The notes: generated by a model from the sequence alone, not told the origin. A DNA stretch of 64,000 bases from Asterella californica (GCA_036924285.1 JAYKYS010000009.1:10540001-10604000), one strand, 5' to 3'. Positions 1 through 11,775 are shown, counted from the first letter of the stretch. Numbers and translations: made by a program.

Positions 1-2109
1 CAGGTTAGGAAATGCAGAAATTTTATTTCATTTAATTTATGACCAAACTCTTATTTGCGAAAGAGTTTGATCATAAATTATATACCTAAATCATTTGTGT
101 TTTATGTGTAGATAGACACTCCTTTATCTAATACTTGGTGATTCACTTTGGTGCTGAGTTTATGGTCTAGGTTATGAATTCTCCAGTCCTTGTTGTCTTT
201 TCAATTGTTATGTATGTTCAAACTTGAGATTGTGCGTTATACATTTTATTGTAGGAGAGCCCCGTCCTTCTGCAAGTGTCATTTCTTAACGTTTACGCAT
301 CTATTTGTACATTTGTATACACTCTTCCGCATTTATTCTGTGCACATCCAGACATCTTGATCTATTGTCAAAGACATTTCTGACATCCTGATATGTCCAC
401 ACACTCACTTACAACTTTAAGTCTCCAATGATCTGAGATACTTGTAGCAGTCCTAAGCACCCTGCAGCACGAGAGTCTCGACAGATCTCTGTGATTAAGA
501 ATAACGTCATCTTTCGTCTACTATTGTTGTCGATATCTCTGTCAACTCATCATCACGATGGGCACTCATTAGCTAGACCCCAGCACGGCTTGTTGGAAAG
601 AGGCTACAAAGTCATCAAGATACATTTCACATATGTGGGGTTATCCGTTTGTAAATGGTGTGCTACAAGTTTGAAAGTTTATACCCTACAACTTTCAAAT
701 GATATCTCACATTTTTTGATTGCTTAGTTCATAATGTCTATCTACTCATTAGGAAAGTATGAAAAACAGAACAAATGGTTTAAATGCACGAACTTTATGG
801 GTCGTATTGATAACCCATATCCACTTATGTGTATATTCTTGGCATTAATCACCTAATGAAAGTTACACACTAGTTACAAACATAAACTAAACAATTTTGG
901 ATTAATTATTTTCGGCCACAGTGAATGAAAGGACAAGTTTGCCATGGCTTTGTTCCTCATCATTTTTGGTACACTTCTTTTATCAACTAAATTCATATAG
1001 GTTAATTTTGGATAAAACTTGTTTTACAGGAAGGTTGAGTCAAAATTATATTATATTTAAAAAAGAAGGGACATTTACTTACATCCAGAGAATTTATGGG
1101 AGAATCCGTGTGTCGATTCACTGCGTTTATAGTTTCATTTCTTTCCTGATACCTTCACTGCATTATAGTTTTATTTCTTTCTTCTTCAGTTGAAGTGTAA
1201 AGCTTTCTTGAAGACATACATCTATAAAATCGCATCACAGAAGACCCTACATATGCATGTGGAAATTTCTCATCTTAAAAATTTAAAAATTTATTCCTAT
1301 AAAACAGACGTGGAAGACCAGATGCAGCTCTTGCCTTGCTGTTTAGTTTCTTGATTGACACGTGCATCATTTAGAAAGAGTATATACTTTTAGAAAACGA
1401 TTTTTTATTCAACTACGGAAGAAAAAATGTTACTGAAATATTGTTGGATTTCTGTTTCAACTAAAGTTAAATAAATTCTCTCTCCGAAACAGACTAGACA
1501 ACCGTAACGAAAACAAAATTTGTCTTTATTTCACGTTTGTCCTCTTCCTTCCCCTGGGCATATGTGCACTTGGTCGCATATATTTTTTCCCTGCAAAGCC
1601 TAAGGTTATTCGCCCAGTCCCCTCCCTATAAGAGTTTCTGCTATATCCAGATCACATTAATGAAAAGTTAAAAGTATATTGAATCCAAATGTAGATCTTC
1701 TATATAACATACGCCACATCTATTTACTTAGTTTTGAATGGTGTGTGTCTAAGAAGATCAACAAGGTGACGCCCTGGAATAGCAGGAAACGAAGAAAAGG
1801 GAATCGTGGAATGTTATAGATTTTGATGATATACGATAAGATATGATAATTTAACTTATCTAGATATTTTGCTACAGAATGTGTCTCACCTGGAGAGTCT
1901 CAAATATGCATAGCAGTTGGCGTTACGGCGAGGGAGGGGAAGGCGACAACCTGGAAGGGCAGGGCGCGGAGCGGAAAAGATTTTAGGGTTAGCAGGCGTA
2001 ATATTTCGTTTAGACTTGTGTTTTGTATATTCGGTCGGGCGCGTGAGAGAAAACGAGTTGCCGTCGCTTATGGTTAGCAAGCGTATTATTTCGTGTTCGG
2101 TTCACGAGC
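1..2109. other. Intergenic, AT-rich, no supported gene
   Basis: Both strands carry only short open frames with no recognisable domain. From about 1880 to 2109 the base composition becomes more GC-rich. Two near-identical stretches starting GGTTAGCAGGCGTAATATTTCG (about 1987) and GGTTAGCAAGCGTATTATTTCG (about 2072) lie about 84 bp apart, suggesting an old local duplication. I see no tRNA, rRNA or convincing promoter. Confidence 0.6.
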
Positions 2110-2330
2110 TCATGCCTGGAAAGACGGAGAAGTGAGGAGAAAACCCATAAGTACTGCCTGGGCTCCCGCGCTTCAGGAAGTACAAGACCGGAGGACTGTA
2201 GTGATAGTTACATTAACGAGACCTGACAATTTAATTTACACCTAACCCTTCCTGTCGGAAGGGTTAGGTATAAATTAAATAATTATTCCCTCTCTTCCGA
2301 ACTCGGAAGAGGGTGAATATGCAGGTGCTC
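2110..2330 (+). repeat. Double-hairpin dispersed repeat, copy 1
   Basis: A GC-richer lead-in (atgcctggaaagacgg...) is followed by two fold-backs. Hairpin 1 (2229-2280) has 24-bp arms with one mismatch and a 4-nt loop; its arms contain CCTAACCCTTCC / GGAAGGGTTAGG. Hairpin 2 is centred on CTCTTCCGAACTCGGAAGAG (2292-2311) and is followed by GGTGAATATGCA. The same lead-in and hairpin order recur at 23630-24000, and the hairpin pair recurs at 43976-44065. There is no coding capacity, so it is probably a non-autonomous mobile repeat or a structured RNA family. Confidence 0.7.
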
Positions 2331-4228
2331 TGAGAGCTCAAACCGGTCGCTCCTGGATGTTTCTAGTGCAACGCATGACCCAGACTAGACAAATATGCAA
2401 GAGAATTTCGCTGAAGTGTTTCACTATAGCAAGCGTCATTCCCCATACAAGAAGAAAGACTCTAAGGTGTCTCTTCTTACACACACTAGGGTTTCTGTCC
2501 CACTACAGTAGGTTGAACGGGTGGTGTCCAGCGATTTGTCACATTAAAAGAAAATCCTATACCTATGTTATAATTACTAATTTTCTGGAAATGAACAGGA
2601 AACAGACCCAGCCTGGTTTTGCCTGCTTACCTGTAATTTGCCGGCGGTTTGTTACAGGTGACGGTTTTTGGTGTTAACTCAGAGGTGTTTTCTAGCAATT
2701 TTCGAATATTTTTCACTTTTTTTAGTGTTTTGAGACAGAAATTATCCGGCGTCTTCTCTACTCCTGCAGATTCCTGCTTTTCTAGAAATTTAGCCGGGGC
2801 ACATTACACGGGATGCCGGATCTAGGCTGGCGCTGACAGGAAAGTATTTCAGCACCAACAATGTTACTGCTTTCGTCCATGGTCAACAGAATGAATGATT
2901 CTGTCTCATTCGAGTCGGCTTTTTGAAAGGTATTGATTAGAAGAAGCGGGAATATCCCGGGGCCCCGGAAATTGTAAAGTCATTTTCGGCCTTCGGCCCT
3001 CTTTCCTTCGGACCCAACCCGGGAAGGCAGAATACTAAGTCCAATACTGTCCAATACTCCTGTCCCTAGTAATATAGGTAATCCGCTCCATCTTGAACTC
3101 TATCCTTCCATACGAGAGAGTAGGTAGAGGCAGCGTGGACGGATTGGAGTTTTTAGGGGACCGGCCGTAAGCATCTAGGCTGGAGCATCACGTTTGCTAC
3201 GTTGGGGCTTTAGGCTCCTCCAAAGGTCCTGTCCGGGCACGATTCAGACTGTTCAAAAAATCTAAAGAGGTTTCTTATTGGAGTCATTGGTCCAAGAGCT
3301 CTGGCAGAAAGGATACGCGGCATTGTTAACTACTATTCATTTGTGAAGTTATGAATTTTCTCTTGTAATTCATCATTGGCTTTATAATTAGCTAAATAGG
3401 CGAGACCCGCACCACCAAAATACACGCGGTCGAGCGAAGAGGCAAGATACTGCCTTCCAGCAGATTCCGCGCGCACTGGGCCACTAAATATAGCACACGA
3501 CGCTGGAGGGAGTGGCTTTTCATTCCCAGACCACTCTCCGAAGTGGAACCGAGGGGCGTGGTCAGGAATGAGATATCACGATTATTACTGTGGCTTGTGC
3601 CGCGTATAGGATAAGAGAAATTTAAAATATTAATTATGTTTCAAATTGGAAGTTTAAACGACAGAAGAGGTCTAATGGTTGAGTTGCGTACTTAGACTAA
3701 AACTACTTAACTACTAAAACTACTGTACTAAAGTACTAATACTTGTTTTTTAGTATTTTTCTTGTTTTCTTGTTCTCATGTAGTACTTGTTCTCTCTCAG
3801 TTCTTGGTCTTGTGTTTCCGTGAGATGCTCTAGCATTTTATTGTTGATCAGTTTGATTTGAAGTACTTGAGAACAGAGATGAAGAAGCAGATTCATCTTG
3901 AACTGACTCTTATTTTGAAACGGAGAAACTTTTAACATGCTTTTGTCACTACTGGATCTGTAAAACTGATTTTTAAAAATATTATTCAAATATTATAGTT
4001 TATTAAATTAATATATAAATATCAAAATTTATCAAAATTATATATATATAAAGCATAGTTCATCAAATTAACTTATAAAAATGATTATACTTTATCAAAA
4101 ATATTGTCTGATAATCCACTACAGAAGATGATGTATCGTAAATAAGGGAATTCTAGTATACAAAGGAAACGAGAGTTTATCTTTCCAGAATCCTTTACGA
4201 TCCGACGAGTTACCACTTCCGTAAGTCT
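2331..4228. other. Intergenic, no supported gene
   Basis: Short frames only. The segment 2795-3560 is GC-richer and is listed separately as a possible organelle-derived patch. From about 3650 to 4130 the DNA is strongly AT-rich, with runs such as tatatatata. No RNA gene or transposon end was recognised before the target duplication at 4229. Confidence 0.5.
2795..3560. other. Possible mitochondrial-DNA insertion (NUMT-like)
   Basis: Composition shifts sharply to GC-richer sequence with motifs typical in style of plant mitochondrial intergenic or intron DNA, such as cggccttcggccctctttcc, cccggggccccgg and aaccgaggggcgtggtc. No gene is open. The call rests on composition and style only, so a decayed repeat is equally possible. 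A similar but longer patch lies at 59560-60560. Confidence 0.25.
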
Positions 4229-4232
4229 ATGG
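4229..4232. repeat. Candidate target-site duplication ATGG (left)
   Basis: ATGG immediately precedes the left terminal repeat (TGTCA..., 4233). The same four bases follow the right terminal block at 22760-22763. A 4-bp duplication matches the length seen for the nested element (GACC). Four bases can agree by chance, so support is moderate. Confidence 0.45.
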
Positions 4233-4534
4233 TGTCAAGTCAGTTTGGCACCTTGGCTAGGTTGACCGAGTGCGAAGTGGCACATCCCGGTAAGACCGTT
4301 AGTGCCGTAAGGGCCGTTAGAGTGAGTTGGTGGGAGAGCCCACTAGAGGTATACTTCGCAGGTAGGGCTTGGAGGCCTTAGTTCTTCGAGTTGAGTCTTC
4401 AAGCTCCAGGCTATGGTGGATAGTCTAGTTGAGTGTAACACGGATTCTCTTCGTGCTTTGAGTGGGTTTGGCTTGACCGTTTGTGAGTAATCTTTGTTGT
4501 AGTGTTGGAGATGGTAATATCTCTATTCAGATTA
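4233..4534 (+). repeat. Left terminal repeat (block B) of the methyltransferase element
   Basis: Starts TGTCAAGTCAGTTTGGCACC and matches 22368-22652 with scattered substitutions and a roughly 18-bp length difference near 4270-4300. This is the 5' terminal repeat or part of it. The right end carries an additional 106-bp block (A) on either side of block B that is absent here, so either this LTR is truncated or block B belongs to the leader rather than the LTR proper. Confidence 0.65.
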
Positions 4535-6197
4535 CTCGAAGAACTGAGTGCAGGTCGAGATGGAGTTCAGTAAGAACCCGCTGATCTGAAATCGTCCGCT
4601 GGTATCTTCGGGCGTTGCTGTTCGTGCTTGATTGTTTGGAGCTGTGATCGAGATGTGTGGGCGCATGCTACATTGCTGGTCGCAGATCGATTTGCTGTTG
4701 TTGGGGTCGAGTGGAGATTTCTGTCATGCGGAAGCACTGCAGAAATTTTACGGAATGTTCTTGAAGTGTCTTGTTGGAGCCGGATTGCGCGTTTGGGCGT
4801 GGCAGACGGAGTACTTGTCAATGTCGGACCGGAGTGGGCTCTTTGGAAGCGCATTGGAGAGACGATTCTAGTGCACTAAGTTTCGTGGAGTTTGGCCAAG
4901 GATTGAAGAAGTTATGGCATGTCGAAGTTCGCTGCCGTGTCACCCGAAAGTACTTGTAAAAAGGCTAGTTACGTCAGATTTTGGTGCAATTTCGTGTGGA
5001 AACTCGAGTTTAGGAGTTATCTTGTGTGTGTGTGCATTCGCGAAGTGTGTATGGTGCATTTGCGAATCTGTTGTGGTGGTGTTCGGGTTGGCTTTGGGTG
5101 TTCTTGCTGTTTTACGTCAGATTTTGGTTAGGAGGCGTTTAGAGGCTTCGAGGAGCAGAGGTGCGTGAGTGCGGAGACGTGAGAGCGGAGTGCGAGAGTG
5201 CAGAGACGGAGCGGAGCGGAGCTGAGCCTGAGCCCGAGCCCGAGTCCACCGCAAGCCAACTTGCTGGCGTGCGTGAGAGAGGTATCCAAGCTTCAGTTGT
5301 GTGAGAAGTGTAAAACCAGCTGGTCATCCATCCCAACACTATTCTTGGACTTGGACTCTTAACTCTGTAGTCTTAGCTTTGGCTTTACCACTAGACCAAT
5401 AGCTCTTGGTGTCCTACAGGGATGCGTGCAAGTACTTATGGACTTGTATAAGGTAGTAGGAGATCTTCTCGCACGTTCCTAGAGGAGTGGTAGGACGACC
5501 CCATAGTATTAGAGGTAAGCTATAGTTGTGGTAGTGCTTGCCTATACCGTAGAGACGTGTATAGAGACAATTGGTGGCAGTTGTCTTGGGTGAGCTAGTA
5601 GAGCTACCACGTGGATGTTTTTGGAGCTACTAGAGGTGTGGACATCTAGTTAGTGACCTCCAGTGTCAGTTACGACAGTTGATGACCATATATTGTGCAT
5701 GTGGTCACCGACGAGGAGACGTCAGTCCGGGTGGGACTGGGTTTCTCTTTATGTGAATGTTTGAGTGTGGAGGGTTATCATTTGGACTTCTTGTGGTTGG
5801 AACCCCTCCATATTCTGCTTCCTGTTTGTGCGTCATGTTTGCTTGTGTTGGCGCTTGATTTCCAGAGTGAGTTCACTCCAGTGTGTTGTCGATAGTGAGG
5901 TCGGAGTTGCGGACCAGTCAGACTATATTTGTCTCTCTCACGGTGCGGTTGGAGTGACGACCAACAGACCGTCAGAGGCTGCCTGTGGTGATGGCAGGTA
6001 CAGGTTGCCCTTACCTTGATCGTCCTAGTAGGGGATAGGTGAGCTCAGTAGGAGCGGGGTTAGGCAAGTGGTGGTTACGGTGGTGACGGAGATTGCGACA
6101 TTCCGATTGAGGAGTGTGTTAGCGAGATTCTCTCATCACGGAGTTCTCGGGAGGTTCTGGTGGAGACTTCTCAGACAGTGGATATACACGGAGTGGG
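4535..6197 (+). other. Leader of the methyltransferase element
   Basis: No gag motif was recognised here. Short overlapping frames exist on both strands. G/T-rich plus-strand sequence and repeated short words (cgtgagagcgg, gtgcgagagtg around 5165-5215) are typical of a retrotransposon untranslated leader. The region 6070-6197 may be the true N-terminal coding part of gag: it reads open in a glycine/serine-rich frame that ends at a TGA near 6195. I could not identify a primer-binding site. Confidence 0.5.
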
Positions 6198-7403
6198 GTG
6201 AGGTACCGACTACTTACACCATTGCCGTCGGTTGTTCCAGAGGACGAGTCAGACGCAGACAGCGCGTTTTCTGGAGGTGAGTCTAGTGTCGCCACACCGT
6301 TGTTGTGGGACATGGATGAGATCTATGAGACCACGAAGGGACCTCGACGTTACTCGGATACAGTTGGTACCATTGAGCTGGATGACTTCATCCAGGAGTT
6401 CGACAGTTGATGCGATCTGCAGCAGATGCGGAACCCATAGCTGTTTACACCCTTCATGGCGTGGAAGGGTTTGTTCCAGCACTTGGAGGGACCGCCGATG
6501 GCAGATTATCATGAGTTCAGGTGAGATTACAATGTTGAGATCGAGTTGTGGAGACAACATTGGTCTCCCAACTACTTTTCTATCACTACTGGCGTAGTTT
6601 CGAGAGGCGTAGCACCTGCGAGTTCGGGTGCCAGTAGCAGTGGTACATCCACAAGTGACGGAGTACCTACTACCGGTGCATCCACAAGTAGTGGAGCAGG
6701 TGGTAGTGTGAGAGGGATACCACCAGGGTTTAACCCTGTGGTTCAGTTCTTCCAATGTTTGAGGAAGAACTATCAGGGTGTGCGGACCGCCAAGTTGAGG
6801 AGTCTGCAGGAGTTCCAACGGAAGACTGGAGAGAGCCTACGCGAGGCGTTTACTCGCATGAGGCGGTTGATCAGCGTTATCCAAGGGGTGACGGAAGCAC
6901 AGGCAGTCCAGTTTTGGTATGGGATACTAGACCGGGAGCTGCGTAAGAGAGTTAGAGGTGCTACTCTTCTTAGAGATATCGCTCCGACGTTGACGGTTGT
7001 CTTTAGTCTGGCTGAGCGGATTGAGCTCAACATGGTGGAGGAGAGGGTGGTGGTTGCTGAGTTCAGCAAAGAGACACCACATGGAGCGACCACCTCTTCT
7101 CGAGGATCACAGGCTACGCAACAGCGTGGTGATGGTAGTGATAAGGATCGTGCGGAGCAGTCACGATCTCAGGGAGGTGTTGGAGGATCTGGTGGGCAGA
7201 AGCCCATGCCATCCTTCTCTAGTCAACAGCAAGCGGGTCCTTGCTGGACGTGTGATGGTCCTCATCAGCAGAAGGACTGTCCACAGAGGAGAGATTACGA
7301 GACGTCAGGGACGTCAGTGACGTCTCAAGCAGTACCTAGGCAATGTGAGCATTGCGGATGACCTGGTCACAGTAATGACCGTTGTTTTGATCTCCATCTC
7401 GAG
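6198..7403 (+). pseudogene. gag (capsid and nucleocapsid), broken
   Basis: One frame, interrupted by TGA at 6408, TAG at 6438, TGA at 6522 and TGA at 7359. The central part resembles a retrotransposon gag capsid: the stretch around LREAFTRMRRLISVIQGVTE (about 6835-6900) and the following WYGILDRELR. Two zinc knuckles follow: CWTCDGPHQQKDC (CX2CX3HX4C) near 7242-7280, and a CX2CX4HX4C knuckle at about 7344-7385 split by the TGA at 7359. Gag would package element RNA into cytoplasmic particles. A glycine/serine/threonine-rich linker at 6590-6720 separates the N-terminal part from capsid. The start is uncertain; no good ATG begins the frame. Confidence 0.75.
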
Positions 7404-8576
7404 TTGCGGCAAGAGAAGGCTGATCGTGGACGAGACGGAGGAGCTAAGAGAGGCCGTGGTGGTCGAGCTGGAGGTAGAGATCCAGCACCTGGGAGAGGAC
7501 CGGTCGGTCCACCGTCTACTACGACGTCAAAAGCAGGTATGGCTGCTCGGATTGAGCAGTTGGAGCAGAGGATAGTTAGTATGGCTATGACCCAGCGGAG
7601 GTCAGGTGGAACAGAGGCTTCCACGTCTTATGGAGGAGAAGGAGGTGACTTCGACTTCATGGCTGGTGCGGCGCAGATTGAGATATCTGCGGCAGTGACT
7701 AGAGTTGCAGCACGTGCCTCTGAGCCACGAGGTGCGTCAGTGGAGTTGGATCCACAATGCGGGGAGGCTGGTAGACAAGCTAGGCTTCCCCAATCGTTCA
7801 CGTTATCAGAGACGTTGAAGAACACATCTATGGTTCCTAAACGGCCTACCGATGGTGTAGTAGAGTTGGAGGCATCGACATCCAGGAGTGGGTGTGATGT
7901 GAGTCCACCTTCGACATCTGTGAATGCAACGTCGAACCCGATGTTGGGGGCGGCTACATCAGTTTTGCGAGCCCCACTATTCTCAGCCACGGATATGAGG
8001 GCATTGGGAGTCAACTTGACTCCAGTGTTCCAGTTGGCGGCCACGCTCAGTGAGAGCGAGGATGTAGTTACCTCTAGTGCTGAAGTAGTTCAGCGAGAGG
8101 CGGTAGACGTGTCCATGGAGTCGAGGATCAGGACAGCTACCAGTGGTACTTGGCAAGCGGCGGCTGCTAGGTTAGATGAGTTATCAGCTAGGCCGGCGAT
8201 TAACCGTACTGGTTTGGCACCAGGTGTGGTGTTGTTGGACAACCAAAGTGGTATCTTCTGTTTGGTGGCACCTTCAGGGAAAGTGTATCGACCTCAGAAG
8301 GTCTTGTTAGACTCTGGAGCCCAACCGTTGATGTTGGGAAAGGCGGCATGTATTGGTTTGGGTCTAAAGAAGTCTGAGGTGGAGAGATGTCCATTCCAAT
8401 TGCAGATATTTCTAGAGGGATCAGGAGGTACGGCTTTACACATGACACGTGAGATGTTGACGATGAGAGTTCGATCAGATCACCCCACTGATAGCTCTAT
8501 GGTGACGGTCAAGGCCATCGTTACAGCCGTAGAGTCTTATGATGTATTGGTTGGAGGTGATGCGTTATACCTATGA
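7404..8576 (+). pseudogene. gag tail and aspartic protease, broken
   Basis: This continues the gag frame after the stop at 7359. After an Arg/Gly-rich stretch (REDGRGGRAGG-like, about 7430-7500) and a long Ser/Thr-rich linker comes a retropepsin-type domain: LLDSGAQPLMLGK at about 8305-8345, with the catalytic D-S-G, and YDVLVGGDALY near the end. Its role is to cleave the gag-pol polyprotein. The frame closes at 8574, where a likely 1-nt loss shifts the sequence; the next bases read RFVIDYW in another frame. The neighbouring downstream domain is the methyltransferase, so protease would release it from the polyprotein. Confidence 0.7.
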
Positions 8577-8766
8577 GGTTCGTGATCGACTATTGGACGG
8601 AGACAACATCTTACAGACCAGGTTGGCAGTCCGGTGAGGGACGAGTGAGGGACGAGTGAGCCGCTTACCAGTGCGGTTCAGTGCTAGAGTTGGGACGACG
8701 GAGTCTACACCAAGGACGATGGCATCCGTTGCAGGGTTCAGTTCGGTCATCACTTGACCGAGCGAG
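8577..8766 (+). pseudogene. Protease-methyltransferase linker with frameshift and 11-bp duplication
   Basis: The segment reads open after a frame change just past 8570. A perfect tandem duplication of GAGGGACGAGT (8636-8657) then shifts it again. From 8656 the reading frame is that of the methyltransferase and RT, with one in-frame TGA at 8755-8757. The duplication and the upstream single-base change together disconnect gag-protease from the downstream pol frame in this copy. Confidence 0.6.
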
Positions 8767-10236
8767 TTGTTGGAGGACAATGCCCAAGCGGAGGATACTC
8801 CGGTCTTTGAGGAGGTGGAGGACATGCCTAGCATGTCTATGTTAGTACCATCTGCCTTGGATGTTCCACTATGGAGTTCGAGTGGAGAGTTGCAGCAGTA
8901 TGCTGATCAATTGGTGCAGCAGGCTTGGAGTGAAGTCTTTGTACCACCAGTAGATGAACAAAGGGTTGTTCCTGCTATTGACCATGTGACCTTATCACCA
9001 TTGGATACGACTCCCATTGTGTGGCAGTATCCAGAGGAGGGTGTATGTGTGCTGGAGCTGTTTGGAGAGATCAGTACATGTTTGGCTGCGGTATTGCAGA
9101 CAGGTATACAAGTACAGCGACACTTGTATGTGGAGAGAGATGAGATTGCGAAACACATCTCATTGCGACATGTGGCACGTTTGGTGCAGAGATATCTCGA
9201 GTTGTTGCCCATATCAGCTGTTAGAGGATACCAGCAAGCATTACCGTCGGATATTTTGCTGCTGGGGGCGCAGGATCTTACGTTTGTTGGCACCATTCAC
9301 TTGGTGATAGCCGGATGGCCATGTCAAGGTCACACGCGTGCTGGGAGAGGTCAGGGTTTACATGACCCGCGATCTAGGATGTTCTGGGAGATGTTACGGA
9401 CCTTACGACATCTCCAGATGCATCAGGTGGATTCTCCAACATACATCTTGGAGAACGTTCTTTTGTTGGATGATGCTCGTACACAGATGATGGAGAGTGT
9501 GCACCAAGTGCGGTCTTGGGTTGGACCAGCAGTGTTGTTGGATGCAGCGAGAGTAGGATCTCGTGCACATCGTCCACGGTTGTGATGGACGAACTTGTTA
9601 CCGAGAGAGGTGCTTAAGCGAGCACACGATGGAGTGAGACGACCAGCACATCTCACGGTTGATAGCATCTTGGATGCAGGACGACGATCTCAAGTAGTGA
9701 GAGTCGTCGATAGGTCACCCATGGCAGTGATGAACCTAGTGGGACGGGCCATGGTAGCGTTACCTACTTTGGTAAGCTTTCCAGCGTCACATGCTTACAG
9801 AGATGGAGGACCTAGGCTTGTGTGGAATGCTCAATTATGGCAGTTGGTGGAGCCCAATGCCGATGAGAGAGAGTGAGCGATGGGTTTTGCTACGGATACG
9901 ACGGCAGTAGCTTCAGTGTCTTCACGTCGTCAAGTATTGGGTCAAGCAATGGACTTGAATTGCTTGACATGGATTGTTAGCCTTGGATTGGCTGAGCAGC
10001 GTCGGATGCGATCGACGGGTGTTACTGCTCGAGCACTCTTGAACTCTTTGCCTATCGAGTCAGTGGAGGCAAAGGTTGGGGGCGAGACACGTGAAGTTCG
10101 TCATCCTTGGACATCATGGGATGTCATAGGAGAGTTGGTGGAGCTTGTAGCTAGAACTGTAAAAGTTTTACGCACAGTAGCGGTGGAGGTTGTTGGTGGT
10201 GAGCAGAAGGAAACTGCTCCAGAGGCTGCAAGATAG
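8767..10236 (+). pseudogene. C5-cytosine DNA methyltransferase domain within pol, broken by three stops
   Basis: Motifs appear in canonical order. Motif I: LELFGEISTCLAAVLQTGI (about 9052-9108). Motif II acidic residue: YVERDE. Motif III-like: LGAQDLT. Motif IV: AGWPCQGHT, with the catalytic Cys at 9322-9324, followed by GLHDPRSRMFWEMLR. Motif VI: YILENV (Glu at 9451). Motif VIII: SRAHRPRL just before a TGA at 9583. Motif IX-like: ALPTLVSFPASHAYRDGG (about 9757-9810). Motif X: RRQVLGQAMDLNCLTW (9925 on). Such enzymes methylate cytosine C5 using S-adenosylmethionine. The motif I-II region resembles DNMT3, whereas PCQ resembles the DNMT1/CMT and bacterial types, so the source is unclear; the order excludes the rearranged DRM type. 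Stops at 9583 (TGA), 9874 (TGA) and 10234 (TAG). It is in frame with the RT downstream, which shows it is an integral pol domain. Confidence 0.85.
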
Positions 10237-10266
10237 CAGTCAACGACTTCGTCTTCTACCTCTAGC

Positions 10267-11145
10267 ATGGTGACAGAGGATACTTGGGAGCTGGAGATTG
10301 GACCCAAGCTTATAAGAGAGGAGAGACGAAGAGTCCAAAGATTCCTGAAGAGCTACAGGAATTGTTTTGTCTTCAGTATGAAGGATTTGGGTACCTTGAA
10401 GGGACCTGGTATACAGATCGACTTGGCTAATGACACGCCAATCTTTCGACGTCCTTACAGATACAATGACATGGAGAGAGCCTTGATCCAGAGTAGGACT
10501 CAAGACTTGTTGGAGGTTGGGTTGGTGGAGATGTCTCATGGAGAATATGCATCTGTCACAGTTATGCCAGCCAAGAAGGATATGTATGACAACTACACGG
10601 ATAGACGGATGTGTGAGGACTACCGTCCTATCAATCGGCAGACGAAGTTCGATAAGTATACCATGCTGACACCTGAGGAGATCTTTGATGCAGTGGGGCA
10701 GGTGAAGGTCTTCAGTACTTTGGATCTTGGAGCAGGGTATTATCAGTTGTCAGTGAGAGAAGAAGATAAGTCCAAAATATCATTCTGGAGAATTGACTCT
10801 CACGGCAAGGATTGTTTGTATCAGTGGCAGTTCTTATCATTTGGGTTGAAGAAAGCCCTTGTTGAGTTCCAGAGGGTGATGGACATGATCCTAACAGGAT
10901 TGGATTTTGTCAAATGTTATATTGACGACATCTTAGTCTATAGTGCTATTGTGGAGAAGCACGAGAGACACTTACGAGATGTGTTCGAGCAATTGAGAGC
11001 TCATGGGTTGAAGTTACACCATGGGAAGTGTAAATTCTTCCAGGAGTTGGTAGAGTATTTGGGCCACACCATCTATCCAGGTGGGTTGGGTGTTCAACAG
11101 ACGAAGGTTGAGGCTATTGCACGATCCCACGCCCCACAGATGTGA
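10267..11145 (+). pseudogene. Reverse transcriptase of the methyltransferase element
   Basis: A clear Ty3/gypsy RT: DDYRPINRQT-like region (CEDYRPINRQTKFDKY), VFSTLDLGAGYYQL with the first catalytic Asp, QFLSFGLKKALVEFQRVMD, and an intact CYIDDILVY with catalytic YIDD at 10918-10929. Next come EHLRDVFEQLR-like and VEYLGHTI motifs. It copies element RNA into DNA in the particle. It is in the same frame as the methyltransferase and ends at a frameshift near 11140, after which the thumb/connection region continues in another frame (TNFYRRYVKGFS, about 11172-11210). Confidence 0.85.
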
Positions 11146-11775
11146 GTCGAGTTCGAGCATTTGTTGGTTTGACGAACTTTTATCGTCGATACGTGAAAGG
11201 ATTTAGTGCAATTGCGAAGCCATTGACCAAGCTGATGAAGGTGGATCAGGAGTGACAGTGGGGAGATGAGCAGGAGCGAGCTTTATGTAGAGCTCAAGGA
11301 TAGGTTGACATCTGCTCCCATCTTGAGGAGATCCGTTAGGATGCGTCCTTTCCAACTGCACACCGATTGGAGTATGTTGGGACTTGGAGCAGTGCTGACT
11401 CAACATGATGATGAGAAAAAAGAGTTCGTGGTGGCGTATGCCAGTCACTCCAACAATTCAGCGGAGGTGAGGTATAGTTCGTATGAGAGAGAGTGTTTGG
11501 CGGCAGTGTGGGCTGTTGCACACTTTCGATGTTATCTGTTTGAGAACCCCTTTACTCTCATCACTGATCACCAGCCGCTCAAGTGGTTGATGGAGTCCGA
11601 CAAGCTTACAGGGAAGCTTGCACGATGGGCTCTGATCTTACAGGAGTATGACTTCCAGGTAGTACATAGACCTGGAGTTGCAAACCTAGATGCCGATGGA
11701 TTGAGTCGCAATCCGTGCACGAGTCAGCAGATCAGACTGGGGCTCGATGGCATGACGAGGTTGATGAAGAAATAG
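11146..11775 (+). pseudogene. RT connection and RNase H of the methyltransferase element
   Basis: After the frame change, a connection segment (FVGLTNFYRRYVKGFSAIAKPLTKL) is interrupted by a TGA at about 11254. RNase H motifs then follow in the frame 11266-11775: LHTDWSMLGLGAVLTQ (catalytic Asp), YERECLAAVWAVAHFR (Glu), ITDHQPLKWLM (Asp) and NLDADGLSR. It would degrade the RNA strand during reverse transcription. The final codons before 11775 are probably off-frame; the true continuation into integrase lies in a neighbouring frame from about 11715. Confidence 0.8.

Noticed and set aside
491..1193. 78- and 90-codon frames at the window start
   Set aside because: Short, no motif, AT-rich chance frames.
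4567..5339. Several overlapping frames in the leader of the methyltransferase element
   Set aside because: Mutually overlapping on both strands, no domain, in an untranslated-leader position.
6249..6818. 189-codon minus-strand frame
   Set aside because: It lies antisense to gag of the methyltransferase element and has no motif; a shadow of the plus-strand coding.
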